The position numbers were made by a program, and so were the translations under genes. From the NCBI GenBank assembly GCA_012729335.1, contig JAAYDJ010000016.1, positions 23,812 through 87,811 on the forward strand: a stretch of DNA of 64,000 nucleotides, in the 5' to 3' direction. Source of the DNA: Bacteroidales bacterium. Lineage in GTDB: Bacteria; Bacteroidota; Bacteroidia; Bacteroidales; Prolixibacteraceae. The notes below the pieces were generated by a model, which was not told where the DNA came from, made no database searches, and was given only the letters and a program-made list of their open reading frames with translations. Within the stretch, counting starts at the first letter, position 1; each line of letters begins with the position of its first letter. Positions 27,068 through 35,851 of the stretch are shown one piece after another.

Positions 27068-28371
27068 GATGTTTTCTGAACCCTGTTTTCCCTGACCTTG
27101 TGGTAAAGGTCGATCATTTCCCGGGCATGGTCATGGATATTAAAGGAGTCGGAGACGCCTTTGCGGGCCTGGTGGCTCAGGGCATTAAGGGCGTCACGGT
27201 TATAGAGGAGGTCTGCCCAGGCTTCGGCAAGCTTCTCCGGAGTGTTGGGGGAGTAAATGCTTCCACCTCCCGAGATGCTGACGATTTCGGGGAAAGCCCC
27301 CAGGGCGGGCTGGACAATGGGGATGCCGCTGGCCATCAGCTCGGGGAGATACATGCCGAAAGCCTCCCCGTTGCGTACGGGCACCGTAGCCAGAGCGGCC
27401 TTCCGGAAAAACTCCTTCCTCCCCTCCCCTTCAAACGCGTCATGAAAAATGACCTCTCCGGAAAGCCCGGCACGGACAATCTTCTCCTTCTGGGCTTTAA
27501 GGAACCGGTGGTCGGCGGCCGTGTATCCTCCTGTGGCGATCAGCTTCACATCGCTGAGGGCCGCCTGCTGCTTCAGGAGGATAAAGGCATCCACGACCAG
27601 ATCAAAACCGTTCTCATGGCACATCCTGGAGATGTAACCTATATTCCTGTTCTTTCCGGAGGAAGGGATGAATTCGTATTCGTCAGGGTCGACCCCCAGA
27701 TATATGGGGAAAACCTTTTCCCGGGGAAGGGCCATCCGCTCCTCCATCACCCGGGCAAAATAGTGGCTCACGGCAATGAAGGCGTCGACATCGGCCGACT
27801 TCTCCTGCATCAGTTTCCAGATGCGCTCGCGATAGCTGGGCTTCATGACATCGACCCATACGTCTTCATCCTGAAGGGAGCAGACAATGGGCACGTCGAT
27901 GCGTTCGCGGATGCGTTTGGCCAACCCCAGGAGCAGGGCGTTGGAGATATGGATGATATCGGGTTTACAGTGTTCGGCCATCCAGTCGACCATCCTTTCC
28001 AGCTCCTCCTTCTGTTCTCCCTCCTCGCCCATAAGCATGGAAACGGTCATCTCCTCCAGTCCGGTGGCGTTGGTCGACCCGGCCATGGAAGCGGCCAGCT
28101 TCAGCACCGGCCCGGTGTTGAGAAGCTTGTCAAACCAAGCGGGCGCCTTCCGCAAAAACGGAAACATCTGCTTGAGGTAAATGCTCACCGCCCCGTAAAA
28201 AACAGGGATGTCATTGAGGTCGCGTTCATCGGAGAAAAGAGGCAGATACATGGGGATCTTGATCACCTGATGACCCTCCTTCCGAAGGGCATCCACATAT
28301 TTACTGTCACGCAAACAGTTGCCGCAATAAAAGGAGCCTCCCGACCCGGGGATGATTTGCAATATGTTCAT
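27064..28371 (-). CDS. GT4-family glycosyltransferase
   Basis: 435-residue cytoplasmic glycosyltransferase with the GT-B fold. The N-terminal domain opens MNILQIIPGSGGSFYCGNCLRD. The C-terminal nucleotide-sugar domain (from about 235) has NIGYISRMCHENGFDL, the acceptor/donor EX7E-like region GEAFGMYLPELMASGIPIVQPALGAFPEIV, and a typical GT4 ending. It uses an activated NDP-sugar; acceptor unknown. It is first in an operon with an FtsX-type exporter (four-base overlap with the ATPase gene), which suggests that the glycosylated product or a lipid-linked glycan is handled by that exporter; this is inference. A 7-bp tandem repeat array lies just upstream between it and a PQQ-like gene. Confidence 0.85.
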   Translation of the reverse strand: MNILQIIPGSGGSFYCGNCLRDSKYVDALRKEGHQVIKIPMYLPLFSDERDLNDIPVFYGAVSIYLKQMFPFLRKAPAWFDKLLNTGPVLKLAASMAGSTNATGLEEMTVSMLMGEEGEQKEELERMVDWMAEHCKPDIIHISNALLLGLAKRIRERIDVPIVCSLQDEDVWVDVMKPSYRERIWKLMQEKSADVDAFIAVSHYFARVMEERMALPREKVFPIYLGVDPDEYEFIPSSGKNRNIGYISRMCHENGFDLVVDAFILLKQQAALSDVKLIATGGYTAADHRFLKAQKEKIVRAGLSGEVIFHDAFEGEGRKEFFRKAALATVPVRNGEAFGMYLPELMASGIPIVQPALGAFPEIVSISGGGSIYSPNTPEKLAEAWADLLYNRDALNALSHQARKGVSDSFNIHDHAREMIDLYHKVRENRVQKTS

Positions 28372-28406
28372 GTCTCTAAAATAGGAATTATTTCCATCTG
28401 ATCTTC

Positions 28407-28490
28407 CTGATTCCAGACTCCAGACTCAGGATTCAAGACTCAGGATTCAAGACTCAGGATTCAAGACTTAAGACTTAAGATTTAAGATTT
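28407..28490. repeat. Degenerate 7-bp tandem array, copy 1
   Basis: Twelve consecutive heptamers fitting RRGAYTY (such as CAGACTC, AGGATTC, AAGACTC, AAGACTT, AAGATTT) run from 28407 and end exactly at the stop codon of the PQQ-like gene at 28491. Related arrays occur at 33834, 37216, 62561 and 63966. Confidence 0.85.
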
Positions 28491-29624
28491 CTAATTGTTT
28501 CCGAAACAGTAGATATTTCCGTCGGCTGCGCCCAGGATGATCCGGTTACCGGCTACGGCGGGATTGCTGATGATGGCTGATCCCACCTCGTAGCGCCAGA
28601 GTTCCTTTCCGTCGGTGAGGGCCAGCAGGAAGAGGTCACCCCGCATGTTGGCGGCTATGACGTTTTTCCCGGCCACGACGGGTGAAGCCTCCACCCGGTT
28701 GCCGGTGCTGAAGTTCCACATCTTTTTGCCGCTGTTCTTGTCGAAACAGTAAATGTTCTTATCATGGTTGCCCGTGACGACATAATTTCCGGCCACCGCC
28801 GGGGAGGCGATAAAGGGAAGTTTCACTTTGGGGTCTTCCCACTTCCAGGAGATGGCGCCTGCGGTCATGTCGACCTGCGAGAATTTCCCGTCGTAATCGC
28901 CGATCCAGGCTTTCTGGCCTTCCACGGCCACAGACCCGGCCACGTAAGTGGCCACGTTTATTTTTTTGACCGCCTTTCCGGAAGCGATATCGACCAGGTG
29001 GAGGAACCCGTCGCATCCTCCGAAGATGGCCATGCCATTGTGGCAGGCCGCCGCACCATTGATGTAGTTGTCAGACTCATACTTCCAGAGAACCTTGCCG
29101 GTGGCGGCGTCTACGCAGTGGAGATAATAGTCATAACTCCCGACCAGCAGGCGGGTGGATTTCCCTGATTTGTACCAGTTGACCGAACCCACAATCTGGT
29201 TCTCGGTTTTATACTCCCACACTTTTTTGCCGGTTTTAAGCTCCAGGGCATAGAGGGTGCCGTCGAGGTTGCCGATGTAGACTTTCCCGTCGAGGATCAG
29301 TGCCGGGGCTTCTATTCCATTGGAAGTCTTAAACTGCCAGAGTTGTTTCCCGTTCATGTCGAGGCAGTATACCATGCCATTCGACGATCCGGTGACGATC
29401 CTGTTGTCGCATACCACGGGCGACGACTTGATCATACTGCCGGTGGAGTAGGTCCAGAGCAGCTGGGGTTTTGCGGGGAGGTTGGCCGAGAGGCTTCCTG
29501 TGAGCCGCTGGTTGCCGCGAAAAAGGCCCCAGCACCCCCCCTCCTGTGCCGCAGCCTCCGGAGCAGAAACGCCCACCAGCAGGAGAGCCGTCGCCAATAA
29601 TAGCATATGTACCTTATTCATCAT
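28491..29624 (-). CDS. PQQ-like beta-propeller protein, exported (island copy 5)
   Basis: 377 residues with an N-terminal signal peptide (MMNKVHMLLLATALLLVG, cleavage after AAAQ) and then repeated propeller blades. Blades show WxF/Y-type strands such as GKQLWQFKTSNG, GKKVWEYKTENQ, GKVLWKYESDN and GKKMWNFSTGNR. The sequence after the signal, CWGLFRGNQRLTG, matches an FRG-type motif found at the same place in the four other propellers of this cluster. The repeats resemble PQQ-dependent dehydrogenases and BamB, but no metal or PQQ ligand set can be recognised, so a scaffold or ligand-sensing role is as likely as catalysis. Last gene of the 43.4-28.5 kb redox island. Confidence 0.82.
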   Translation of the reverse strand: MMNKVHMLLLATALLLVGVSAPEAAAQEGGCWGLFRGNQRLTGSLSANLPAKPQLLWTYSTGSMIKSSPVVCDNRIVTGSSNGMVYCLDMNGKQLWQFKTSNGIEAPALILDGKVYIGNLDGTLYALELKTGKKVWEYKTENQIVGSVNWYKSGKSTRLLVGSYDYYLHCVDAATGKVLWKYESDNYINGAAACHNGMAIFGGCDGFLHLVDIASGKAVKKINVATYVAGSVAVEGQKAWIGDYDGKFSQVDMTAGAISWKWEDPKVKLPFIASPAVAGNYVVTGNHDKNIYCFDKNSGKKMWNFSTGNRVEASPVVAGKNVIAANMRGDLFLLALTDGKELWRYEVGSAIISNPAVAGNRIILGAADGNIYCFGNN

Positions 29625-29771
29625 ATATTCCGCTTCTTTTTTCTCTCCTTACCATGCTTCTTATGTGTGGAAGGGTTTCGTATGATGGTGGCTACCGCAA
29701 AAATCCGGCCACTATAGTCGCCGCCTTCCTTATGTTCACCTTGTATGTTGTACAGTCGTCATGCATCGCAT

Positions 29772-29809
29772 GGGGCACTGGTTATTGCAGGGGGCACTGG
29801 TTACTGCAG
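29772..29809. repeat. 19-bp tandem duplication over a stop codon
   Basis: GGGGCACTGGTTAYTGCAG occurs twice in a row (29772-29790 and 29791-29809). The second copy contains the stop and last two codons of the flavoprotein gene, so the duplication repeats the gene's end. Confidence 0.6.
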
Positions 29810-31363
29810 GGGGTCACCGGCCTTGCGGATGGGCTCCAGGGCGCCGGTGGGACACCCTTCTGCCACAATGAGTGCGACTTTTTCAAGAGCCACATCCATC
29901 GATTCGTCGAAAGGTATGCCAATTTCCACGTCGAAGCCCCTGCCTATGAAGGTAAGCCCGAACTTCTCGCGGTATTTTTCGGTGAGCCTGACACAGATGC
30001 CGCATTTGATGCATTTTCCGGGTTCGTAAACAATCCCCTTAGCCTGGAATTTCTTGGTCATGTCGCGGCGCGGGGAGGTCTGGAACCGTTTCTGGCTGGC
30101 CGCGTAGCGGGTTGAAAAATCACGGAGTTTGCAATCGTCGGCGGCACGGCAGTCACAGTGCATGCAGCGGCGGGCCTCCTCCACCGCCTCCTCCGGGGTG
30201 AATCCCCGGGGGCTGTCGGCCGGAAAGCGCCGTTTTCCGGCCACAGACTCCTTGAGGTATTCAGCAAATTCGGTTGGCCGCAGCTTTCCGAACCGGGAGT
30301 TGAAGAGCCTTGGTTCCCCGATGATCTTCCCTCCATGGAAATACTGCAGCACCGCGAAGGCCACTTCCTTTCCCTGTCCCACCGAGCGGACAGCCAGGCG
30401 GGAAGAACGGAGCACATTGCCTATGGCAAATATTCCAGCTTCGGAAGTCTCATAACCTTCGCCGGTCACCTGTATTCCTTTGGCGGTGCCCGCCAGCTGG
30501 AAGGCTTTGGTGGTGTCGTCGATATTGCCGGTAGCCACAATGAGGGCATCGTAATTACGGCGAAGCTGTTCGAAATGGCGGTCATCGATGGTGGTGTTGC
30601 CGTTGAAGGTCACCCCCGTGGCGAGGATGGTCCTGATTTCCCTGTCGAGGAGCTCTTCAGGGAGTATATCGCGGCTGATGGCTGTGCGGAGTTGACCGCC
30701 GGCCTTGGGCGCCCTGTCGTAGAGGTGGGGTTCCACACCCCTGAGCCTCAGATAATAGGCTGCAGCCAGTCCGGCCGGCCCGGCGCCGATGATGGCCACC
30801 CGTTTTCCTTCAAGGGGAGGGACCGGCCAGGGATGCAGATCGTTTTCATCGCCCACGAACCGCTTGAGAAGACAGATGGAAACCGGTTCATCCACGGTCT
30901 TGCGGTGGCAGGCCCCCTCACAGGGGGCCGGACAAATGCGACCCAGCACCGCCGGCAGGGCGATATCCCGCTTCACCACCTTCAGGGATTCCTCCCATTT
31001 TCCGGCGGCAATCAGCCTGTTCATCAGTGGGATGTTCATATGGGCCGGACAGCCGATCTGGCAGGGGGCTTCACAATCGCCTACATGCTCGCTTAACAGC
31101 AGCTCCAGAGCCATCTGCCGCCCTTCCCTGATCTCTTCGTCTTCGGTGATGATCTGCATGTGGTCGGCCGCCTTCACCGAACAGGAGGGAAAAAGCTTCC
31201 CGCTGCCATCCTTTACCAGACAGAGCATACAGGACGTGAAATGGTCGAGCTCATTGTGCAGACACAAGGCAGGAATATGGATCCCGGCAGCCTCCGCTGC
31301 CTTCCATACCGAACTCCCCTCCGGAACTTCCACCTCTTGATGGTCTATTTTAAGTTTTATCAT
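29801..31363 (-). CDS. GltD-like Fe-S flavoprotein lacking the NAD(P)H-binding domain
   Basis: 520-residue cytoplasmic electron-transfer protein. Residues 1-75 form a NuoG/HydA-type [2Fe-2S] domain with C34, C45, C48 and C61. A GltD-type helical domain follows with two Cys triads (C97/C101/C105 and C144/C148/C152). The FAD domain has GAGPAGLAAA (193-202) and the late GIFAIGN (310-316). In GltD and NfnB the NADPH domain of about 150 residues sits between these two FAD halves. Here only about 30 residues separate VATGN (280) from GIFAIGN, so that domain is absent. The C-terminus adds C400/C403/C405/C411 and a CIKCGIC...CPTGA ferredoxin motif. It follows the NuoEF fusion gene by 84 bp, the pairing seen in Stn-type bifurcating enzymes. 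Partner and acceptor unknown. Confidence 0.8.
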   Translation of the reverse strand: MIKLKIDHQEVEVPEGSSVWKAAEAAGIHIPALCLHNELDHFTSCMLCLVKDGSGKLFPSCSVKAADHMQIITEDEEIREGRQMALELLLSEHVGDCEAPCQIGCPAHMNIPLMNRLIAAGKWEESLKVVKRDIALPAVLGRICPAPCEGACHRKTVDEPVSICLLKRFVGDENDLHPWPVPPLEGKRVAIIGAGPAGLAAAYYLRLRGVEPHLYDRAPKAGGQLRTAISRDILPEELLDREIRTILATGVTFNGNTTIDDRHFEQLRRNYDALIVATGNIDDTTKAFQLAGTAKGIQVTGEGYETSEAGIFAIGNVLRSSRLAVRSVGQGKEVAFAVLQYFHGGKIIGEPRLFNSRFGKLRPTEFAEYLKESVAGKRRFPADSPRGFTPEEAVEEARRCMHCDCRAADDCKLRDFSTRYAASQKRFQTSPRRDMTKKFQAKGIVYEPGKCIKCGICVRLTEKYREKFGLTFIGRGFDVEIGIPFDESMDVALEKVALIVAEGCPTGALEPIRKAGDPLQ

Positions 31364-31447
31364 TGCTTCAATCTGTAACGGATATTACCGGATGTGGACA
31401 TCACCGCTACCAGTCCATCTTCACAGGGCCGGTACATGATGTTTCAT

Positions 31448-33802
31448 TCAAAAAACGTCGATTGCATTCACGGGACAGGCAGGCCGGCATGCGTCGCAAC
31501 GGATGCAGGCTTCGGTATCGATGAGATGCTTTTCGTGAGGCGTAAAAGGAATCGCATCAGCGGGGCACACCTGGGCACAAAGGGTGCAGCCGATACACTT
31601 GTCATTAACCACATATCTGATCAGGTGGGTACATTTTCCCGTGGGGCACCTTCCTTCGAGGTGGGCTTCATACTCCTCCCTGAAGTATTTCAGGGTACTC
31701 AGTACCGGGTTGGGAGCGGTCTTTCCCAGGCCGCAGAGGCTCCCCTTCCGGGTCCAATGGGCGAGACGTTCCAGTTCATCGAGATCTTCCCTTTTGGCGG
31801 TTCCGCGGGTGAGGCTCTCCAGGATGTCGAGCATTCGTTTGGTGCCCAGGCGGCAGAAGGTACACTTTCCGCACGACTCATTCTGGGTAAAGGAGAGGAA
31901 AAAGCGGGCGATATCGACCATGCAGTCGGTATCGTCGAGCACAACCAGTCCGCCCGAGCCCATCATGGCCCCCATTTTGGTGAGGGATTCATAGTCGATG
32001 GGGGTGTCGGCGAGTTCCGCGGGGATGCATCCTCCTGAGGGACCGCCGATCTGGACGGCCTTAAACTGGCGGCCGTTGGCGATTCCGCCGCCGATTTCAA
32101 AGATCACCTGCCGGATGGTGGTGCCCATGGGCACTTCGATGAGTCCTCCGCGGGCCACCTTGCCCGCCAGGGCAAAGACCTTGGTTCCCTTGCTGTGTTC
32201 TGTGCCGATGGCGCTGAACCTGGCCGCCCCCTCCCGCAATATCCAGGAGATCTGGGCCAGCGTTTCCACATTGTTGACCAGCGTGGGATGATCCATATAT
32301 CCTTTCTCGGCCGGAAAGGGGGGACGGATATGGGGATAACCCCGTCGCCCCTCCAGGGAGGCAATCAGAGCGGTCTCCTCGCCGCAGACAAAAGCCCCTG
32401 CTCCTTCGTAGATCTGGGCGTCAAAAGAAAAGTTGCTGCCCAGAATATGCTGCCCCAGGAGGTTCGCGGCATAGCAGTTGGCCAGGGCTTCCCTGACGCG
32501 GCGTACCGCCAGCGGATATTCTGCGCGGATATAGAAAAAGCCCCGGGAAGCCCCCACGGCATAGGCAGCGATGATCATCCCCTCGATGATGCGGTAGGGG
32601 TACGATTCCAGAAGCATCCGGTCCATAAAGGCACCGGGATCCCCCTCATCGCCGTTGCAGATGACATATTTTTCAGCGTGGGGCTGACGGGCTACCAGTT
32701 CCCATTTGATCCCCGAGGGGAAACCGGCGCCCCCGCGGCCGCGGATGTGACTGGCCTTTACTTCGCTGACCACTTCCGGGGGAGTCATCTTCAGCAGGGC
32801 GCGCCGTACCGCCCGGAAACCCCCGCGGCTCCGGTATTCATCCATATCGAGGGGGTTGATGATCCCCCGGTATTCGGTGGCAATGGGTATCTGCCTCCCT
32901 AAAAAGGAACTGACAGGCTTGTCGCGCACATCCAGGGCATACCGCTCAATCCCCTCCCATTTGGCATCGGTCTGGATGTACTCGACCGACTCCAGTAACC
33001 TGCTTTTCAGCTTCGACAGAAGCCCCGTAGGCTTAAAATGGCTGGCGACGATGTCCTTGACATCTTCAGGTTTCACCTTTGAATAAAGGACCGGCTCTCC
33101 CCCGGTGGGAACAATCTCCACGAGGGGCACCTGGTGGCACATCCCCACACACCCCACATGTTTAAGCTTTACTTGAAGTCCGTTGGCGTTAACCGTCTCC
33201 TCCACTGCATTTTTGATCTCCTCAGAGCCGCTGGCTACACAGCAGGACCCCAGGCCTATCCGGATCTCCCCACGGATCTCCGTCCCGTCGGCCTTCCGGA
33301 ATTGTTTCTTTCCCTTTTTTCCCGCCTGGGCCCCGAAATCGGCGATGATGTCGTCGACCTGACTGGTGGTCACATGGCCATAGGTCACCTGGTCGATCTG
33401 AACCACCGGCGCCAGGGTGCAGCACCCCAGACAACTCACCTTCTCAAGGGTAAACTTCCCATCGTGGTCGGTGTGCTCACCCTCCTTCAGTCCGAACTTC
33501 CGCATAAAGGCGTCGTAAACCTGCGTGGCCCCCTTCACATGGCAGGCGGTTCCCACACAGATCTTGATCATGTGTTTCCCCACGGGCTGCATCCGGAACT
33601 GCGCATAGAAGCTGGCCACACTGTAGATATCGGCGGCGGTGATCTCCGTTTGTGCACTGACCTGCCGCAACGCCTCCTCCGGAAGGTAGTTCAGCTCCTT
33701 CTGGATGGCCTGCAGAATGGGAATCAGTGCTTTCTTCTCCCGCCCCTTCTCCGCGATGATCCGGTCCACCACACTATTCATCCCTTCCTTTATGTCTGCC
33801 AT
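31448..33802 (-). CDS. NuoE-NuoF fusion flavoprotein with extra ferredoxin domains (HydBC-like)
   Basis: 784-residue cytoplasmic NADH-oxidising subunit. Domains: NuoE-like thioredoxin fold (1-160) with [2Fe-2S] ligands C82, C87, C124, C128. A second thioredoxin-like ferredoxin domain (175-260) has C187, C218, C222. The NuoF domain (about 290-700) has the NADH/FMN loop GRGGAGFPSG (355-364) and [4Fe-4S] ligands C644, C647, C650, C690. A C-terminal 2[4Fe-4S] ferredoxin has C736/C739/C742/C746 and C766/C769/C772/C776. The extra C-terminal clusters are typical of HydB/HndC/StnB bifurcating flavoproteins, not of complex I NuoF. No membrane Nuo subunits are present. The fusion of E and F parts is uncommon. 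Partner is the flavoprotein at 29801. Confidence 0.88.
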   Translation of the reverse strand: MADIKEGMNSVVDRIIAEKGREKKALIPILQAIQKELNYLPEEALRQVSAQTEITAADIYSVASFYAQFRMQPVGKHMIKICVGTACHVKGATQVYDAFMRKFGLKEGEHTDHDGKFTLEKVSCLGCCTLAPVVQIDQVTYGHVTTSQVDDIIADFGAQAGKKGKKQFRKADGTEIRGEIRIGLGSCCVASGSEEIKNAVEETVNANGLQVKLKHVGCVGMCHQVPLVEIVPTGGEPVLYSKVKPEDVKDIVASHFKPTGLLSKLKSRLLESVEYIQTDAKWEGIERYALDVRDKPVSSFLGRQIPIATEYRGIINPLDMDEYRSRGGFRAVRRALLKMTPPEVVSEVKASHIRGRGGAGFPSGIKWELVARQPHAEKYVICNGDEGDPGAFMDRMLLESYPYRIIEGMIIAAYAVGASRGFFYIRAEYPLAVRRVREALANCYAANLLGQHILGSNFSFDAQIYEGAGAFVCGEETALIASLEGRRGYPHIRPPFPAEKGYMDHPTLVNNVETLAQISWILREGAARFSAIGTEHSKGTKVFALAGKVARGGLIEVPMGTTIRQVIFEIGGGIANGRQFKAVQIGGPSGGCIPAELADTPIDYESLTKMGAMMGSGGLVVLDDTDCMVDIARFFLSFTQNESCGKCTFCRLGTKRMLDILESLTRGTAKREDLDELERLAHWTRKGSLCGLGKTAPNPVLSTLKYFREEYEAHLEGRCPTGKCTHLIRYVVNDKCIGCTLCAQVCPADAIPFTPHEKHLIDTEACIRCDACRPACPVNAIDVF

Positions 33803-33833
33803 CTTATATTGTTATAAATGTGTACTCTATGAA

Positions 33834-33966
33834 AAATCTTAAGTCTTAAGTCTTAAATCTTAAATATGGAGTCTGGAGTCTGGAATCTGGAATCTTGAGT
33901 CTGGAATCTGGAATCCTGAGTCTGGAGTCTGGAATCCTGAGTCTTGAGTCTTGAGTCTTGAATGTG
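33834..33966. repeat. Degenerate 7-bp tandem array, copy 2
   Basis: Nineteen consecutive heptamers of the complementary type RARTCYK (AAGTCTT, AAATCTT, GAGTCTG, GAATCTG, GAATCCT, GAGTCTT). They fill the gap between the NuoEF fusion gene and the membrane PQQ-like gene. This is the longest array in the window; orientation is opposite to copy 1. Confidence 0.85.
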
Positions 33967-33997
33967 GGAATCATGAATTTTGAATTCTTAGGAACAT

Positions 33998-35851
33998 CTA
34001 TTTAATACCGATACAGTAGATGTTTCCGCCGGCGCGGACGAACATGCGGTTGTTGGCGAAGGCGGGGGTGGTATACACCTTGGTGCCGAGGTGGGCCTCC
34101 GCCAGGAGGTTCATCTCCCTTTCGAGGGCGAAGACCTGGAGCAATCCGTCGGTGTTGAAGAGGAAGAGTTTTCCGTCGGCGATGACCGGTGAGGAGTAAT
34201 AGCCCACGCCGCCGTCGGCTTCCCAGAGTTTCTCTCCGTTTTTGGCGTCGTAGCATGCCAGTACGCCGTAGCTGGTGGCGATAAAGAGGAGGCCGTTAGC
34301 CACGACCGGACTGGCTACTTCAGAGAGGTATTCGTCATCCTTCCAGACCACCTGTCCATTCGAGGGATTCACAGCCGCCAGGGAGGCATATTCGTTTACC
34401 CCGAAGACCAGCCCTTCGCCATAGGCAGGTGAAGGGCCCACTTCGCCTGCGAGGGCGCTGGCATGCCACAGTTCTTTGCCAGTTTCAGCGTCGTACCCCG
34501 CCAGGAGGGGATCGGCGGCCAGGACCACCTGCATCCTTCCGCCGATGTTGGCCAGGATGGGACTCGCCCAGGAGATCTTGACATTCCGGGTAGTTTCCCA
34601 CACCGTTTTCCCTGTCAGGGCATCCAGGGCGATCAGTTTTTTTGCCTTGTTGGTGTCGTACTGGACGTACACCTTGTTTTTCCAGGCCACCAGGGAGGAG
34701 GAGTGGCCGTAGTGGTTGTCGGGAACGCCCAGGTTGCGGGCCCACACCCGTTTGCCGGAGTAGTCGAGGGCCAGGATGTCTCCGGTGCCAAAGATGGCAT
34801 AGACATGGATGCCATCGGTGGTCACTGAGGGAGCTGCCAGTCCGGTATCTTCGGTGGTCCTTGGAGGTGTGGCCGGCGATCCCTCGATTTTGTCGGCGGG
34901 AGCGGTCCACAGAAGTTTACCTCCATAGCGGTCGAAGCAGTATACCTCCCGTTTCTGGGCGTTGGCGCCGGTGATGAAGAGCCGGTCACCCCACATGACA
35001 GGGGAGTTGGTTCCCGGGAGGGGCACGGCTACCTTCCAGAGGATGTTCTTTCCGGAGGGGCCGTCAAAATCGAGGGGGATGTTGCTGCGGCCGCTGACGC
35101 CATTGGCCATGGGCCCCCGGAAGGAGGGATGGTTGGCGCGGAGCTGACCCGCATCGGGAAAGACGATCTCCTTCACTGCGGAAGAATCTCCGGTCCCCGG
35201 TGTTCCCTCTGCTGCACCGGGAAGCACTGCGACCTGGGTCGTATCGGCACCATTCACACCGGAGGTGTCGGCAGTCACCAGGACGGGTTCCTCTCCCACC
35301 TCAATCACCTCAATGCCCGGATCAGCGGCCACGGAAGCCTCCCCTTCCGGAGAAGAATCCCCGGTGCCGAAACTTTTCAGATGGTCGACCGAGGCCAGGG
35401 AGGCCACCAGCGCCAGCGCCAGCAGTCCCGCCCCGGAAAGGATCACCCACCTTTGGGCCAGAAGACGGGAGGCCAGCTCATTCTCCTGTTTCTGATCGGG
35501 AAGCTCAATTTTGGATTTCAGGGAGTGGTAGACCCTGAGGGCCAGGGCAAAGACCACCGCACCAAAGAGGAGAAGATAGCTTCCTGTCGTGACCTGCCAG
35601 CGGCTGTTGAAATAGGCTTTGCGGGCCAGCAGGTCGAGGTTGCGGATATCATTTTTAAGAGCGTCGTCATCGGGATTTTCAGCAAGGCGCTGTACCAATA
35701 CCTCCATGGCCTTACTTTCAAGCGGATCATACCTGCTCACCTGCCAGTAGTTGAGCAGCAGCAGCAGGGCTACGGCTACGCAGAAGATCCCGGAGACCAT
35801 CGCCGCATTCCGCGACAGCTCCAGACGGTTCCTTATGTTCATCTCAATCAT
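33998..35851 (-). CDS. Membrane-anchored PQQ-like beta-propeller protein (island copy 4)
   Basis: 617 residues from ATG 35851 (MIEMNIRNRLELSRNA), which overlaps the stop of the NosR/NapH-like gene by four bases. The N-terminal part has three membrane helices (about 15-35, 90-110 and 135-155 of this protein). A low-complexity Gly/Ala/Thr linker follows, then a C-terminal propeller with an N-terminal HPSFRGPMANGVSG motif and blades such as GKLLWTAPADK, GKRVWARNLGV, GKTVWETTRN and GEKLWEADGG. The translational coupling to the membrane Fe-S protein suggests that the two form a complex, with the propeller in the periplasm. No PQQ-binding residues can be assigned with confidence. Confidence 0.82.
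   Translation of the reverse strand: MIEMNIRNRLELSRNAAMVSGIFCVAVALLLLLNYWQVSRYDPLESKAMEVLVQRLAENPDDDALKNDIRNLDLLARKAYFNSRWQVTTGSYLLLFGAVVFALALRVYHSLKSKIELPDQKQENELASRLLAQRWVILSGAGLLALALVASLASVDHLKSFGTGDSSPEGEASVAADPGIEVIEVGEEPVLVTADTSGVNGADTTQVAVLPGAAEGTPGTGDSSAVKEIVFPDAGQLRANHPSFRGPMANGVSGRSNIPLDFDGPSGKNILWKVAVPLPGTNSPVMWGDRLFITGANAQKREVYCFDRYGGKLLWTAPADKIEGSPATPPRTTEDTGLAAPSVTTDGIHVYAIFGTGDILALDYSGKRVWARNLGVPDNHYGHSSSLVAWKNKVYVQYDTNKAKKLIALDALTGKTVWETTRNVKISWASPILANIGGRMQVVLAADPLLAGYDAETGKELWHASALAGEVGPSPAYGEGLVFGVNEYASLAAVNPSNGQVVWKDDEYLSEVASPVVANGLLFIATSYGVLACYDAKNGEKLWEADGGVGYYSSPVIADGKLFLFNTDGLLQVFALEREMNLLAEAHLGTKVYTTPAFANNRMFVRAGGNIYCIGIK

Noticed and set aside
29801..33802. Complex I (Nuo) operon
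   Set aside because: Only E and F parts are present, no membrane subunits follow, and the F part carries C-terminal clusters of HydB type.
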